Shown piece after piece: positions 44,093 through 53,062 of a stretch of DNA of 64,000 nt. The notes beneath the pieces are model-generated. The model did not search any database. It saw only the letters and a list, made by a program, of their open reading frames with translations, and was not told where the DNA came from. Origin of the DNA: CAVYXF01 sp963772335. GTDB taxonomy: Bacteria; Pseudomonadota; Alphaproteobacteria; Rhizobiales; Rhodomicrobiaceae. The stretch is from contig CAVYXF010000003.1 of NCBI GenBank assembly GCA_963772335.1, positions 558,001 through 622,000 of the forward strand, in the 5' to 3' direction. Each line of letters starts with the position of its first letter. Position 1 is the first letter of the stretch. Both the position numbers and the translations under genes were made by a program.

Positions 44093-45133
44093 TCAGACCT
44101 GTGCAACTTCGAGGATCGCTTCAGCGAAGGCCTGCGGAGCCTCCTGCGGAAGGTTGTGGCCGATGCCGCCGGCGATGGTCCGGTGGGCATATTTGCCGGA
44201 AAACTTATTGCGGTAGGCCTCGGGCTCTGGATGCGGCGCGCCATTGGCATCGCCTTCCATGGTAATGGTCGGCACGGTGATGACCGGTGCTTCCGCGAGC
44301 CGCTTTTCGAGGTCGTCATATTTGGCCTCGCCTTCGGCAAGGCCGAGCCGCCAGCGATAATTGTGGATCGTGATGGCGACGTGGTCCGGATTGTCGAACG
44401 CCTTGGCGCTGCGCTCGAAGGTGGTGTCGTCGAAATTCCATTTCGGCGAGGCGATCTGCCAGATCAGCTTGGAAAACTCGCGCCGGTATTTCTCGTAGCC
44501 GGCCTTGCCGCGATCGGTGGCGAAATAGAACTGGTACCACCATTGCAGTTCGGCCGCAGGCGGCAGTGGCATTTTGCCGGCGGCCTGGCTGCCGATCAGA
44601 TAGCCGCTTACCGAGACGAGCGCCTTGCAGCGCTCCGGCCAGAGCGCGGCAATGATGTCGGCCGTCCGCGCGCCCCAATCGAACCCGGCAATGATCGGCT
44701 TGTCGATTTTGAGCGCATCCATCAACGCGACGATATCGGAGGCGAGCGCCGCTGGCTGGCCGTTGCGCGGCGTGTCCGCCGAAAGAAAGCGGGTGGTGCC
44801 ATAGCCACGCAGATAGGGAATGATGGCTCTGTAGCCGGCTGACGCCAGCAACGGCGCGACATCGACAAAGGCGTAGATGTCGTAGGGCCAGCCATGCAGA
44901 AGGATGACCGGAGCGCCATCTGATGGGCCGACTTCGGCATAGCCGACATTCAAAACGCCGGCATCGATTTGCTTCAGGCTCTCGAACGACATGTTTGCCG
45001 CCTCCTTGGTCGCGGATGCTGCGTTGCTGGATTGTGCGTGCGCGGAACCCCTCACGCCGAGCTCGGCGGCAAGGGCGGTCATGACAGCCGCGCCCAAGAG
45101 CCGACGCCTACCGTGGTTGATTGCTTCGCTCAT
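44093..45133 (-). CDS. Tat-exported epoxide hydrolase/dehalogenase-like alpha/beta hydrolase
   Basis: 346 residues. ATG 45133 with GAGGAG upstream. A twin-arginine leader (HGRRRLLGAAVMTALAAELG) exports it. The oxyanion motif is HGWPYDIYAF, and the nucleophile position in IAGFDWGARTADI is Asp, as in epoxide hydrolases and haloalkane dehalogenases (not Ser). The catalytic His is in AGGIGHNLPQEAP. It converts an epoxide or halide in the periplasm, fitting the neighbouring epoxide hydrolases. It ends 51 bp before the next hydrolase. Confidence 0.87.
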   Translation of the reverse strand: MSEAINHGRRRLLGAAVMTALAAELGVRGSAHAQSSNAASATKEAANMSFESLKQIDAGVLNVGYAEVGPSDGAPVILLHGWPYDIYAFVDVAPLLASAGYRAIIPYLRGYGTTRFLSADTPRNGQPAALASDIVALMDALKIDKPIIAGFDWGARTADIIAALWPERCKALVSVSGYLIGSQAAGKMPLPPAAELQWWYQFYFATDRGKAGYEKYRREFSKLIWQIASPKWNFDDTTFERSAKAFDNPDHVAITIHNYRWRLGLAEGEAKYDDLEKRLAEAPVITVPTITMEGDANGAPHPEPEAYRNKFSGKYAHRTIAGGIGHNLPQEAPQAFAEAILEVAQV

Positions 45134-45214
45134 GATGCTCTCCTCTTTGCTCAATCGATCGTTGGGTGAGCGGGACGGGCCGGCCATCACATAGCCCATG
45201 GATGCGGTCCTTGA

Positions 45215-46333
45215 TCAGCCGAAGGTGAAGGCGAAAGCCTCGGCGCCGGGATCCAGAAATTCGATTTCGAATAGCCGGTCGGTGATCGGCTTCGATTGCC
45301 GGATGAGCTGGTAGAGCCGCTGCTCGGCAAGGATGCCGTTGCCCTGCTCATCGACATCGGTGCCATGAGCGGCGCCTGGCGCCTGCCCGTCGATCAACAC
45401 GCGGAAGCGGACGGGCTTTCCTCCCGCGGCCGGCCCCATGACCAGGTGGAGGTCGCGGGCATGGAAGCGATAGGCGATCCGCCCGCCCGGCTTGTTCAGC
45501 ATCACGGCGCCCCTGCCCCGCGTCCAATCGCCGGCAAGCCCCCAATGGTTGGCCCACATGTTCGGGGGAACGGCGAAGCTGTACGGCTGGTCCAGAACGG
45601 CGCCGCCGGCCGAGGCGAAGTTCTCGGTGCGCTCATAGCCGAGATAGTTCTCCGGCGACTTCAGGCTCGCCCAGTCGGCGGCGACTTCGGGACCGCGGGC
45701 ATCGACCGAGGCGAGTTCATCGCCAAGACCGGTGTTACCTGCCTCCATCAGCAGCCGCTGAATGACCATCTCCGACTGCTCGTATTGCCCCTCGCCGAAC
45801 ACGGAATGCCGAACGCGCCCCGCGGCATCGATGAAATAGAGCGCAGGCCAATAATTGTTGTCGAAGCCGCGCCAGATCCCGTAATCGCTGTCGATGGCGA
45901 CCGGGAAGCTGATGCCCCTGGTCTTTAGGGCCAGGCGCACATTGTCGACGTTTTTCTCGAACGGGAATTCCGGCGTGTGCACGCCGATCACCACCAGCCC
46001 CTTGTCCTTGTACTTTTCCGCCCATGCCCGGACGTAAGGTAGCTGGCGCAGCCAATTGACACAGGTATAGGTCCAGAACTCGACGAGAACGACCTTGCCG
46101 CGCAGATCCTCGGCCTTCAAAGGCGGCGAGTTGAGCCACGCATTGGCGCGCGAGAGCGATACCAGCTCCGATTGGCTAGGAGCCTGGTTCGTGAACAGCC
46201 CGTGCAGGAAGGCAAGCGCCCCCCCGGCGGATGTCGTCGCCTCTGCCATGGTCTTCTCCTCCGTTAAGCCCGCAATCGGAGCCCCGATCGCAGCGGCGAA
46301 TAGGGCCGCTGCCAAGAGCTTGTGAATTCTCAT
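45215..46333 (-). CDS. Exported thioredoxin-like/redoxin protein with a lost CxxC
   Basis: 372 residues. ATG 46333 gives a signal peptide (LLAAALFAAAIGAPIAG). A TlpA-like fold spans about residues 60-190: GKVVLVEFWTYTCVNWLRQLPYVRAWAEKY, VVIGVHTPEFPFEKNVDNV, YWPALYFIDAAGRVRH. The redox motif reads CVNW where relatives have CINC or CINS, so only one Cys remains. A C-terminal beta domain (residues 240-372, YSFAVPPNMWANHWG, RFRVLIDGQAPGAAHGTD) is the usual partner in this DipZ-C-terminal-like family. Probably not a disulphide reductase as such. Confidence 0.82.
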   Translation of the reverse strand: MRIHKLLAAALFAAAIGAPIAGLTEEKTMAEATTSAGGALAFLHGLFTNQAPSQSELVSLSRANAWLNSPPLKAEDLRGKVVLVEFWTYTCVNWLRQLPYVRAWAEKYKDKGLVVIGVHTPEFPFEKNVDNVRLALKTRGISFPVAIDSDYGIWRGFDNNYWPALYFIDAAGRVRHSVFGEGQYEQSEMVIQRLLMEAGNTGLGDELASVDARGPEVAADWASLKSPENYLGYERTENFASAGGAVLDQPYSFAVPPNMWANHWGLAGDWTRGRGAVMLNKPGGRIAYRFHARDLHLVMGPAAGGKPVRFRVLIDGQAPGAAHGTDVDEQGNGILAEQRLYQLIRQSKPITDRLFEIEFLDPGAEAFAFTFG

Positions 46334-46502
46334 CGCTGAACGCCTTTCTGCATTCCGTCCCACGTTGTTGGCCCGCTATGTGGCGCTCACTTCACCAAAC
46401 GACCTCACGGCCCGGAGCGCTCAGATCATGCCGCTGAAGGATCGGATCGCTTCGTTCCGGCGTCCTGCGCCCTGGCCGTTTCCATCGCCAAACCTCCACC
46501 CT

Positions 46503-47820
46503 CTAATGCGCAAGACGAAGCGGACGGAAGGCAGCGCGCAGCTCGGCGCTGAACAGTTCCGGCTGCTCCCAGGCGGCGAAATGGCCGCCCTTGTCCACCT
46601 CGTGGAAATAGATGAGGTTGCGATAGGCGCGCCGCGCCCATGTCTCGGGAGGCCGGTAGACGTCCTCGGGAAAGACGGTGATGGCGACCGGCAGCGAGAT
46701 TTCAGAGGTCTTCTGCGCCGCTGCAAGGATCACGCTGCCGCGTGCGCCGTTCTCCCAGTAGAGCCGCCCCGCCGAGGCTGCGGTATTCGTCAGCCAGTAC
46801 AGCGTCATATTATCGAGGACATCGTCCTTCGTCGGCGTCTGCGCGGGATCGGCACCGTAGGTCCAGTCCTTGAAGCCGGGATGCACCAGAATCCAGGCCG
46901 CGAGCCCGGCCGGCGAGTCCGTTGCGCCGTAGCCGACCGTCTGTGGCCGCGCGGTCAGCATGGTGAAGTAGGCCGCGTTCCCCCCCTTGTTGTACGCCAT
47001 AAGCGTTTCGATCACGCCGCGCTCCTTGTCCGACAGTCCGGCCGGCAAGGGCCCGCCGCCGAGCGCCGCGGCCGCCTCGGGCGGCATGGTCGCCGGTAAG
47101 TTCAGATGGATGCCGCGCAACCCTTCAGCCTTCTGGCGCGCCATTGCGCTGGTGATGGGCGCGCCCCAGTCGCCGCCCTGGGCGACGTAATGGGTGTAGC
47201 CGAGGCGCTTCATCAGCTCCCCCAGGCGCGCGCGATGCGGTCGGGGTCCCAGCCGGTGCCGGTCGGCCTGCCGGAGAAGCCGAACCAGGGACGGACGGCA
47301 TGACGACGTCGAAAGCGTCCTCGGCGCTGCCGCCATGAGCCGTCGGATCGGTCAGCGGCGTGACGATTTTCAGCTGCTCGATGATGGAGCCCGGCCAGCC
47401 ATGGGTGACAATCAGCGGCAGTGCGTTCGGGTGACGCGAGCGGACATGGATGAAGTGAATGTCCACGCCGTCGATGGTGGTGATGAATTGCGGCAAGTGC
47501 ATTCAGCTTCGCTTCGATCTTGCGCCAGTCGTAGCCGCTGCCCCAATAGCGCACCAGCTCCTGCAGCTTTGCGAGCGGCACGCCTTGTTCGGTTGATCGT
47601 CGACCGTCTCTTTGTCGGGCCAACGGGTCATCGCGATGCGCCGGCGGAGATCGGCGAGGTCTTCATCCGGGACGTTGATCCGGAACGGACGGATTGCTTT
47701 GTCTTCACTCGCAGCAGCAAGTTGCCCGGGCATAACACTGACAGCACATGCCAAGGCTGCAACAGCCAGAAAATCCCGCCGCGTTGGCGATATCTCAGGC
47801 CTGAGATGGTCGATGGACAT
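46503..47820 (-). pseudogene. Frameshifted epoxide hydrolase (third paralogue)
   Basis: From ATG 47820 (Tat-like start TRRDFLAVAALACAVSVMPG) the pieces of an EPHX-N epoxide hydrolase appear in successive frames: RINVPDEDLADLRRRIAMTR, then EQGVPLAKLQELVRYWGSGYDW, then PQFITTIDGVDIHFIHVRS and THGWPGSIIEQLK, then GFSGRPTGTGWDPDRIARAW, then ELMKRLGYTHYVAQGGDWGA to the end (HFAAWEQPELFS). At least four indels (near 47590, 47503, 47283 and 47222) separate them. The protein closely resembles the intact copies at 47.9-50.7 kb, including the Asp nucleophile and C-terminal His. A tandem duplicate in decay, unless the indels are base-calling errors. Confidence 0.85.
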
Positions 47821-47861
47821 GACGTTATCCTCACGTGGGCTGGCCAACTGGACCCGATGCA

Positions 47862-49241
47862 TCAGATGTGTTGGGACGGCGATGAGGTCGATTTACGCAG
47901 CGGCCTGAACGCGGCGCGGATCTCCGAGGCAAAAAGCTGCGGCTGTTCCCAGGCCGCGAAATGACCGCCTCTATCGAGCTGGGTGTAATAGATGAGTTTC
48001 GGGTACGCCCGCTCGGTCCAGCTGCGCGGGGCTTCATATTGTTCGCCGGGGAATACGCTGACGGCGACCGGGATAGAGACCCCCTTGGCGTTGAAGAAGC
48101 CGCCCTTGTACTCCCAATAGAGACGCGAAGCGGAAATGGCGGTATTCGTCAGCCAATAGAGCGTGATGTTGTCGAGGATCTCGTCACGCGTGAGTTCGCC
48201 TGTGTCGCTTGTGGTCCGGTTCAGAGCCGAGGCAACCGCCCCGGCAGGCTGGCCGTCCGCATCGTTATGGTCGAGCAGCCAAGCGGCTAGGCCGACGGGT
48301 GAATCGCCAATGCCGTAAAGGGTTTGCGGGCGCGCCGCCATCATCCGTGCGTATTCCACCTGCTTGAATGTCCGGACCAACTGCTGATATGCGCGCTGCT
48401 CCTCGGATGAGAGACCGGAGGGTGGCGGGTCGCCGGCCTGGAGAGCCTTGTCGACATCGGCCGGAACGGTGGCCGGCATGTTCGTGTGAATGCCGAGCAA
48501 CCCCGCAGGCGCCTGCAAGCCCATCTGGTCGACGACAAATGCGCCCCAGTCGCCGCCTTGGGCGACATAGCGGCTATAGCCGAGGCGCCGCATCAGTTCC
48601 GCCCAGGCCCGGCCCATGCGTTCTGGCCCCCAGCCCGTGGTCGTCGGCTGTTCCGAAAAGCCGTAGCCCGGCATCGACGGAATGACCACATGGAATGCAT
48701 CCGATGCGCTGCCGCCATGTGCGATGGGATTGGTGAGTGGATCGATGATCTTCAGCTGCTCGATGATCGAGCCGGGCCATCCATGCGTGACGATGAGCGG
48801 CAACGCATCTTCATGTTCCGAACGAACGTGAATGAAGTGGATCTTGAGCCCGTCGATTTCGGTGATGAAATGCGGCAGGGCATTGAGCCGCTGCTCGACT
48901 TTGCGCCAGTCGTAGCCGCTCTGCCAATATTGCGCGAGCTGCTGCATCACTCCCAGCGGCAGGCCCTGGGACTGATCGCTAACCGTTTCCTTGGTCGGCC
49001 AGCGGGTCATGGCGATGCGCCGGCGGAGGTCGGCGAGGTCTTCCTCTGGAACGTTGATGCGGAAGGGGCAAATTGTGCCGGCTTCGGTGGTACTCATCTG
49101 CAAATCTCCCTGGTTCGACGATTGGCGGCTAACTGCGTCTCCCGCCGCGGCTAGGTGAGCGGGAAGCACGCTGGCGGCACCTGCGGCCGCCGAAATGGCG
49201 AGAAAAGTGCGCCGGCTGGGGAATGGGCGGGTGGAGGCCAT
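47862..49241 (-). CDS. Tat-exported epoxide hydrolase, paralogue 1
   Basis: 459 residues; ATG 49241 follows GAGGAAACG. Twin-Arg leader PSRRTFLAISAAAGAASVLP. EPHX N-domain (PFRINVPEEDLADLRRRIAM, WPTKETV) then an alpha/beta hydrolase: THGWPGSIIEQLKII, MPGYGFSEQPTTTGWGP, nucleophile Asp in VAQGGDWGAF, lid region, NITLYWLTNTAISASRLYWEY, and His in RGGHFAAWEQP. Juvenile-hormone/microsomal-type epoxide hydrolases share this architecture. It hydrolyses epoxides, here in the periplasm. An upstream terminator at 49289-49320 means it has its own promoter. Confidence 0.9.
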   Translation of the reverse strand: MASTRPFPSRRTFLAISAAAGAASVLPAHLAAAGDAVSRQSSNQGDLQMSTTEAGTICPFRINVPEEDLADLRRRIAMTRWPTKETVSDQSQGLPLGVMQQLAQYWQSGYDWRKVEQRLNALPHFITEIDGLKIHFIHVRSEHEDALPLIVTHGWPGSIIEQLKIIDPLTNPIAHGGSASDAFHVVIPSMPGYGFSEQPTTTGWGPERMGRAWAELMRRLGYSRYVAQGGDWGAFVVDQMGLQAPAGLLGIHTNMPATVPADVDKALQAGDPPPSGLSSEEQRAYQQLVRTFKQVEYARMMAARPQTLYGIGDSPVGLAAWLLDHNDADGQPAGAVASALNRTTSDTGELTRDEILDNITLYWLTNTAISASRLYWEYKGGFFNAKGVSIPVAVSVFPGEQYEAPRSWTERAYPKLIYYTQLDRGGHFAAWEQPQLFASEIRAAFRPLRKSTSSPSQHI

Positions 49242-49288
49242 GATCGTTTCCTCACGATGAAATCGGGCTCTTCGGTAGCGATGCCGAC

Positions 49289-49320
49289 GAAAAGAGGCGG
49301 CGCGCGCAGTGCGCGCCGCC
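49289..49320 (-). terminator. Rho-independent terminator
   Basis: GGCGGCGCGC, 5-nt loop, GCGCGCCGCC (49296-49320), followed on the minus strand by TCTTTT. It lies just after the stop of the epoxide hydrolase gene that starts at 50685. Confidence 0.85.
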
Positions 49321-49326
49321 AGGTGC

Positions 49327-50685
49327 TCAGGAGGCTTGGCGGAGTGATTTGAACGTCGCGCGCAGATCGGACACAAAGAGCGCGGGCTGTTCCCAGGCCG
49401 CGAAGTGCGTGCCTTTCGGGTGCGCGCTGTAATGGAGGAGCTTTACATAAGCCTTCTCCGACCAGCTCTTCGGGGCTTGATAGATTTCTTCCGCAAAAGC
49501 GCTCACACCGACCGGAAGCTTGACGCCTCTTGCGTCGAAGAAGCCGCCCGCCGGCAAATTATGCGCCGTGTCCCAATAGAGTTGCGCCGAAGAAATCGCG
49601 GTATTTGTCAGCCAATAAAGCGTGATGTTGTCGAGAACGTCGTCGCGGCTCAGCCCTTCAGTTTTGCCATCGAAAACGCGGGCGATCATCTTGTAGCTGC
49701 GAATGTCGTGATCGAGCATCCAGGCGGCGAGACCGATCGGCGAATCCATGAGCGCGTAAAGAGTCTGCGGGCGGTTGTTCATCTCGACGGCGTATCCCAG
49801 CCCGTTCTTATAAAAGTCGTCCAGCTGGTCATACGCGTGCTTTTCCTCCGGAGAAAGGCCGGCAGGGGCCTGGCCGCCTGCGGAAAGCGCCTTTGAAACA
49901 TCGGGCGGAACCGTGGCCGCCATGTTGGTGTAAATCCCGAGCAATCCCGGCGGCTGCTGCAAAGCCATCACCTCCGAGACGGCATTGCCCCAATCGCCGC
50001 CCTGCGCCACGTATTTTGCGTAGCCGAGGCGCCCCATGAGCGTCGCCCAAGCTTTCGCAATGCTAACGGGGTTCCATCCCGGCTTTGTCGGCTTGCCCGA
50101 AAAGCCGTAGCCCGGAAGCGAGGGAATGACGATGTGGAAGGCATCCGCTTCGCTTCCGCCATGCGCGGTGGGATTCGTCAGCGGCTCGATGATCTTGAGC
50201 TGCTCGATGATCGAGCCGGGCCAGCCATGCGTGACGATTATCGGCAGCGCATTCTCGTGCTTCGAGCGGACATGGATGAAGTGAATGTCGAGCCCATCGA
50301 TTGCGGTGACGAACTGCGGTAAGGCGTTGAGCCGCGCCTCCATCTTGCGCCAGTCATGCTCGTCCGCCCAGTAGTCGGCGAGCTGCTGCATAGTCTTCAG
50401 CTCCACGCCCTGCGTGGTATCCGGGACGGTTTCCCGCTCAGGCCAGTTCGTCGCCTGGATGCGCCGGTGAAGATCGGCAAGCGCTTCATCGGACGCGCGA
50501 AAACTAAAGGGGCGGATGGCGTCGGTTTCGGTCGTACCCACTGTTGAGTCTCCTTGGCTGGATGGCTGAGTGCGAATTGCGTCGCCTGCTGCAGCCAGGG
50601 GCGTGCGAAGCACGCTGGCGGCGCCGGCGGCGACCGAGGCAGCCAGAAAGCTGCGACGGCTGGGCATTAGTCCCTCGGCGGGCAT
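49327..50685 (-). CDS. Tat-exported epoxide hydrolase, paralogue 2
   Basis: 452 residues; ATG 50685 with GAGGAG upstream. Twin-Arg leader MPSRRSFLAASVAAGAASVL. EPHX N-domain (PFSFRASDEALADLHRRIQATNWP), THGWPGSIIEQLKIIEPL, nucleophile Asp in VAQGGDWGNAV, NITLYWLTNTAISSAQLYWD and His in HFAAWEQPALF. About half identical by eye to paralogue 1, which follows after a terminator. Element copy D lies 224 bp upstream and points to this gene. Confidence 0.9.
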   Translation of the reverse strand: MPAEGLMPSRRSFLAASVAAGAASVLRTPLAAAGDAIRTQPSSQGDSTVGTTETDAIRPFSFRASDEALADLHRRIQATNWPERETVPDTTQGVELKTMQQLADYWADEHDWRKMEARLNALPQFVTAIDGLDIHFIHVRSKHENALPIIVTHGWPGSIIEQLKIIEPLTNPTAHGGSEADAFHIVIPSLPGYGFSGKPTKPGWNPVSIAKAWATLMGRLGYAKYVAQGGDWGNAVSEVMALQQPPGLLGIYTNMAATVPPDVSKALSAGGQAPAGLSPEEKHAYDQLDDFYKNGLGYAVEMNNRPQTLYALMDSPIGLAAWMLDHDIRSYKMIARVFDGKTEGLSRDDVLDNITLYWLTNTAISSAQLYWDTAHNLPAGGFFDARGVKLPVGVSAFAEEIYQAPKSWSEKAYVKLLHYSAHPKGTHFAAWEQPALFVSDLRATFKSLRQAS

Positions 50686-51221
50686 GTCATTCTCCTCATC
50701 GACCGCGGTCGCGCCGGCGCGTTTAGCGCCTCACACGTGATCCCCTGTGTTTTCCTGGCTTAAAGGCTGGTCGAGAGGGTGCTTCAATCGCGTGCCGGAA
50801 ATTGTGCAGGTGGCACGGGATGGTTGCTACGTACAGTGATTGGAGCTCTGGCTCGACCTTTATCTCCTCACCCACGAGCAGTTAAGCAGATAGCAATCGG
50901 ATACGCTCGTTAATCGCTGTGAAAACTGGTGAAGCATGGCAGACGCAAGGAAGCCGTCGCCGTGGCGAGCAAATCAGCCTCGAACTCTCGATGGCGTCCC
51001 AAAGCGGAAGCAAGGCGTTTTATTGCAGCACCTGTGCGGACGATCCCGTGGATCGGGGTCTGGGCCAACCCCAGGGCCTGGGCAAATGCCCCGGGCGTCT
51101 CGGCCTCCACGTACTTGCTGTCCCATGCCGCCGGAATGAAACCAAAGGCCCTAAAGCGGGTTCCTCCCCTGCAACACGCGTCCGGTATGGGGCCGGGCGC
51201 CGCGCTTCTTGGCGGGCCCTC
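50686..51221. other. Intergenic stretch with element D, no gene supported
   Basis: 536 bp between the divergent epoxide hydrolase and ctaG. It carries recurrent element D. An open frame runs through the right part into ctaG, but it has atypical composition and no motif, so I place the ctaG start at 51222. Confidence 0.45.
50910..50933 (-). promoter_or_regulatory. Recurrent operator-like element, copy D
   Basis: On the minus strand TTCACC-N4-TTCACA with the core TTTTCACAGCGATTAA (50910-50925), 14 of 16 bases as in copies A-C. It points toward the epoxide hydrolase gene starting 224 bp away. Confidence 0.65.
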
Positions 51222-51926
51222 ATGGTATCATCCCTGCCCCTAAAAGGGCTGGCGGCATCGTCGCGCTCCCTAGCTCAATCGTCGCGATGGACGCTGCCCG
51301 CCACCATCAGCGCCGCTAGCCTTGTGGTGGTCGGGGCGGGCACACTGGCGATGCTCGAGATGGGCGCCCTCTCCGCGCTGATGGCGCAGCACCTCCTGGT
51401 TATGAACGTCATCGCCCCGCTCACCGCTGCAGCCCTCGCCAGCCGCTCGCCTGCATGGCTCGAGCGCACGCCACTGCTCTGGGGCGCCGCGCTCACGCAG
51501 ATGGTGCTGCTCTGGGGCTGGCACGCGCCGGCCCTGCAACGGCTCGCCACCGGTTCGGCCGGTCTGCACCTTCTGATGCTTGCGCTGCTTGCCGCTGCCG
51601 CGATCCTGTTCTGGGCAGCGCTCCTGCGCGCCGGGGCTGAGGGCCGCTGGAGCGCGGTCGCCGCGCTGCTGATCACCGGCAAGCTCGCTTGCCTGCTCGG
51701 CGGTCTGCTCATTTTCTCGCCACGCGAGCTTTACCAGATTCCGAGCCTCGCGCTGTCAATTTGCGCGGCCGGTCCGTCCAGCCTTGCCGACCAGCAGCTT
51801 GCCGGTTTGATGATGATCGTTGCCTGCCCGCTGAGCTACCTCGTGGCCGGAGTGGTGATGTCGGCGCAGATGCTGCTGGAAATCGAGGAGAGGCCGGCGC
51901 TCGCGCATTGGAGCCACGTTCGATGA
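51222..51926 (+). CDS. ctaG: Cytochrome c oxidase assembly protein, CtaG (caa3) type
   Basis: 234 residues with about six hydrophobic helices. Family features: MLEMGALSALMAQHLLVMNVIAPL, TQMVLLWGWHAPALQ, LLITGKLACLLGGLLIFSPRELYQ and LADQQLAGLMMIVACPLSYL. The caa3_CtaG family assembles the copper centre of caa3 oxidases. ATG 51222 is chosen because the 101 residues upstream in frame are low complexity and lack helices. It overlaps the next ATG by 4 bp (ATGA). First gene of the oxidase operon. Confidence 0.82.
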   Translation: MVSSLPLKGLAASSRSLAQSSRWTLPATISAASLVVVGAGTLAMLEMGALSALMAQHLLVMNVIAPLTAAALASRSPAWLERTPLLWGAALTQMVLLWGWHAPALQRLATGSAGLHLLMLALLAAAAILFWAALLRAGAEGRWSAVAALLITGKLACLLGGLLIFSPRELYQIPSLALSICAAGPSSLADQQLAGLMMIVACPLSYLVAGVVMSAQMLLEIEERPALAHWSHVR

Positions 51927-53062
51927 GGCTGCGCTGGCGCTGGATCGTCTATGGTCTCGTCTCTCTCGCGATCGCCATTCCGGTCGGTGCGGTGCTGGTG
52001 GCGTGGTCGGGCGTGTATAACGTGGCGGCGAGCCGCGGGCACTGGCTGGTCACCGACTTCTTCCTGCGCTTCGGCATGGAGAATTCCGTCAAGGCCCGCG
52101 CGCCCAATGTCCAGCCGCCGCGGCTCGACGATCCCGATCTGATCCGGCTGGGCGCCGGGCACTATCACAGCGGCTGCGCCTATTGCCACGCTGCTCCCGG
52201 CATCCCCATGAGTCCGATCTCGCAGAGCATGCTGCCAGCCCCTCCCGATTTGCAGCAGCGGGTCGGCGAATGGACCGATCAGGAACTGTTCTGGATCGTC
52301 AAGCACGGCATCAAATATGCCGGCATGCCGGCCTGGCCGGCGCAGGCGCGCGACGACGAGGTCTGGACTCTGGTGGCCTTCATCCGGCAGCTGCCGCGTC
52401 TGGATGGGGGCGAGTATCGCGCGCTCGCGCTCGGCGGAGTGCAAACCGAGCCGGCAAATGGCCGCGAGATAGCCCTCGGCATGCGCGACCCGGATGCGGT
52501 CGCCGCCTGCGCGCGCTGCCATGGCGCGGATGACCGGATGCCGGCGAGCGACATCGTTCCGCGGCTACATGGGCAGTCCGCGCAGATGCTGCTCAGCGCA
52601 CTTGAGGCTTTTGCCAAGGGCGACCGGTACAGCGGGATCATGCAGCCGGTGGCAACGGCCCTGACGCCGGACACCCGCCGGCAACTTGCCGCGTACTATG
52701 CCGGCCTGACGCCTCCCACCCCGCCAGGTGCGACGGCGGATACGGCGCGAATCGAGCAGGGACGCCGCCTTGCCGTGGAAGGCGACCTCGCCGCGCGAAT
52801 ACCAGCTTGCAATGGCTGCCACAGCTCGGCGGCGCTGCCCCTTTATCCGCGCCTCACCGGCCAGACCGCGCCGTTCATCGCCCGACAGCTTCGGGTATGG
52901 CAGCGCAGCGAACGGGGCCGGACCGAGCTGAACGCGATCATGGCGCCGATCGCCAAGCGCATGACTGATGAGCAGATCGAGGCCGTCGCGGCCTATTACG
53001 CCAGCACGGCATCCGAACAGGCCGCCGCGCCGGCGCCCATCCGCGAGGCCGGCGAGCCATGA
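51923..53062 (+). CDS. Membrane-anchored trihaem cytochrome c
   Basis: 379 residues. One N-terminal helix (WIVYGLVSLAIAIPVGAVLV) anchors three c-type haem domains: CAYCH at Cys85, CARCH at Cys196 and CNGCH at Cys296. Each has a plausible Met ligand (IKYAGMPAWPA, YSGIMQPV, LNAIMAPI). The last two domains resemble the paired cytochromes (cytochrome c4-like) found with oxidases. It probably carries electrons from the periplasmic dehydrogenases or from bc1 to the caa3 oxidase. Overlaps ctaG and subunit II genes by 4 bp on each side. Confidence 0.9.
   Translation: MRLRWRWIVYGLVSLAIAIPVGAVLVAWSGVYNVAASRGHWLVTDFFLRFGMENSVKARAPNVQPPRLDDPDLIRLGAGHYHSGCAYCHAAPGIPMSPISQSMLPAPPDLQQRVGEWTDQELFWIVKHGIKYAGMPAWPAQARDDEVWTLVAFIRQLPRLDGGEYRALALGGVQTEPANGREIALGMRDPDAVAACARCHGADDRMPASDIVPRLHGQSAQMLLSALEAFAKGDRYSGIMQPVATALTPDTRRQLAAYYAGLTPPTPPGATADTARIEQGRRLAVEGDLAARIPACNGCHSSAALPLYPRLTGQTAPFIARQLRVWQRSERGRTELNAIMAPIAKRMTDEQIEAVAAYYASTASEQAAAPAPIREAGEP

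Noticed and set aside
50919..51221. N-terminal extension of ctaG
   Set aside because: About 100 residues without helices or motif; ctaG family proteins start with the first helix after 51222.
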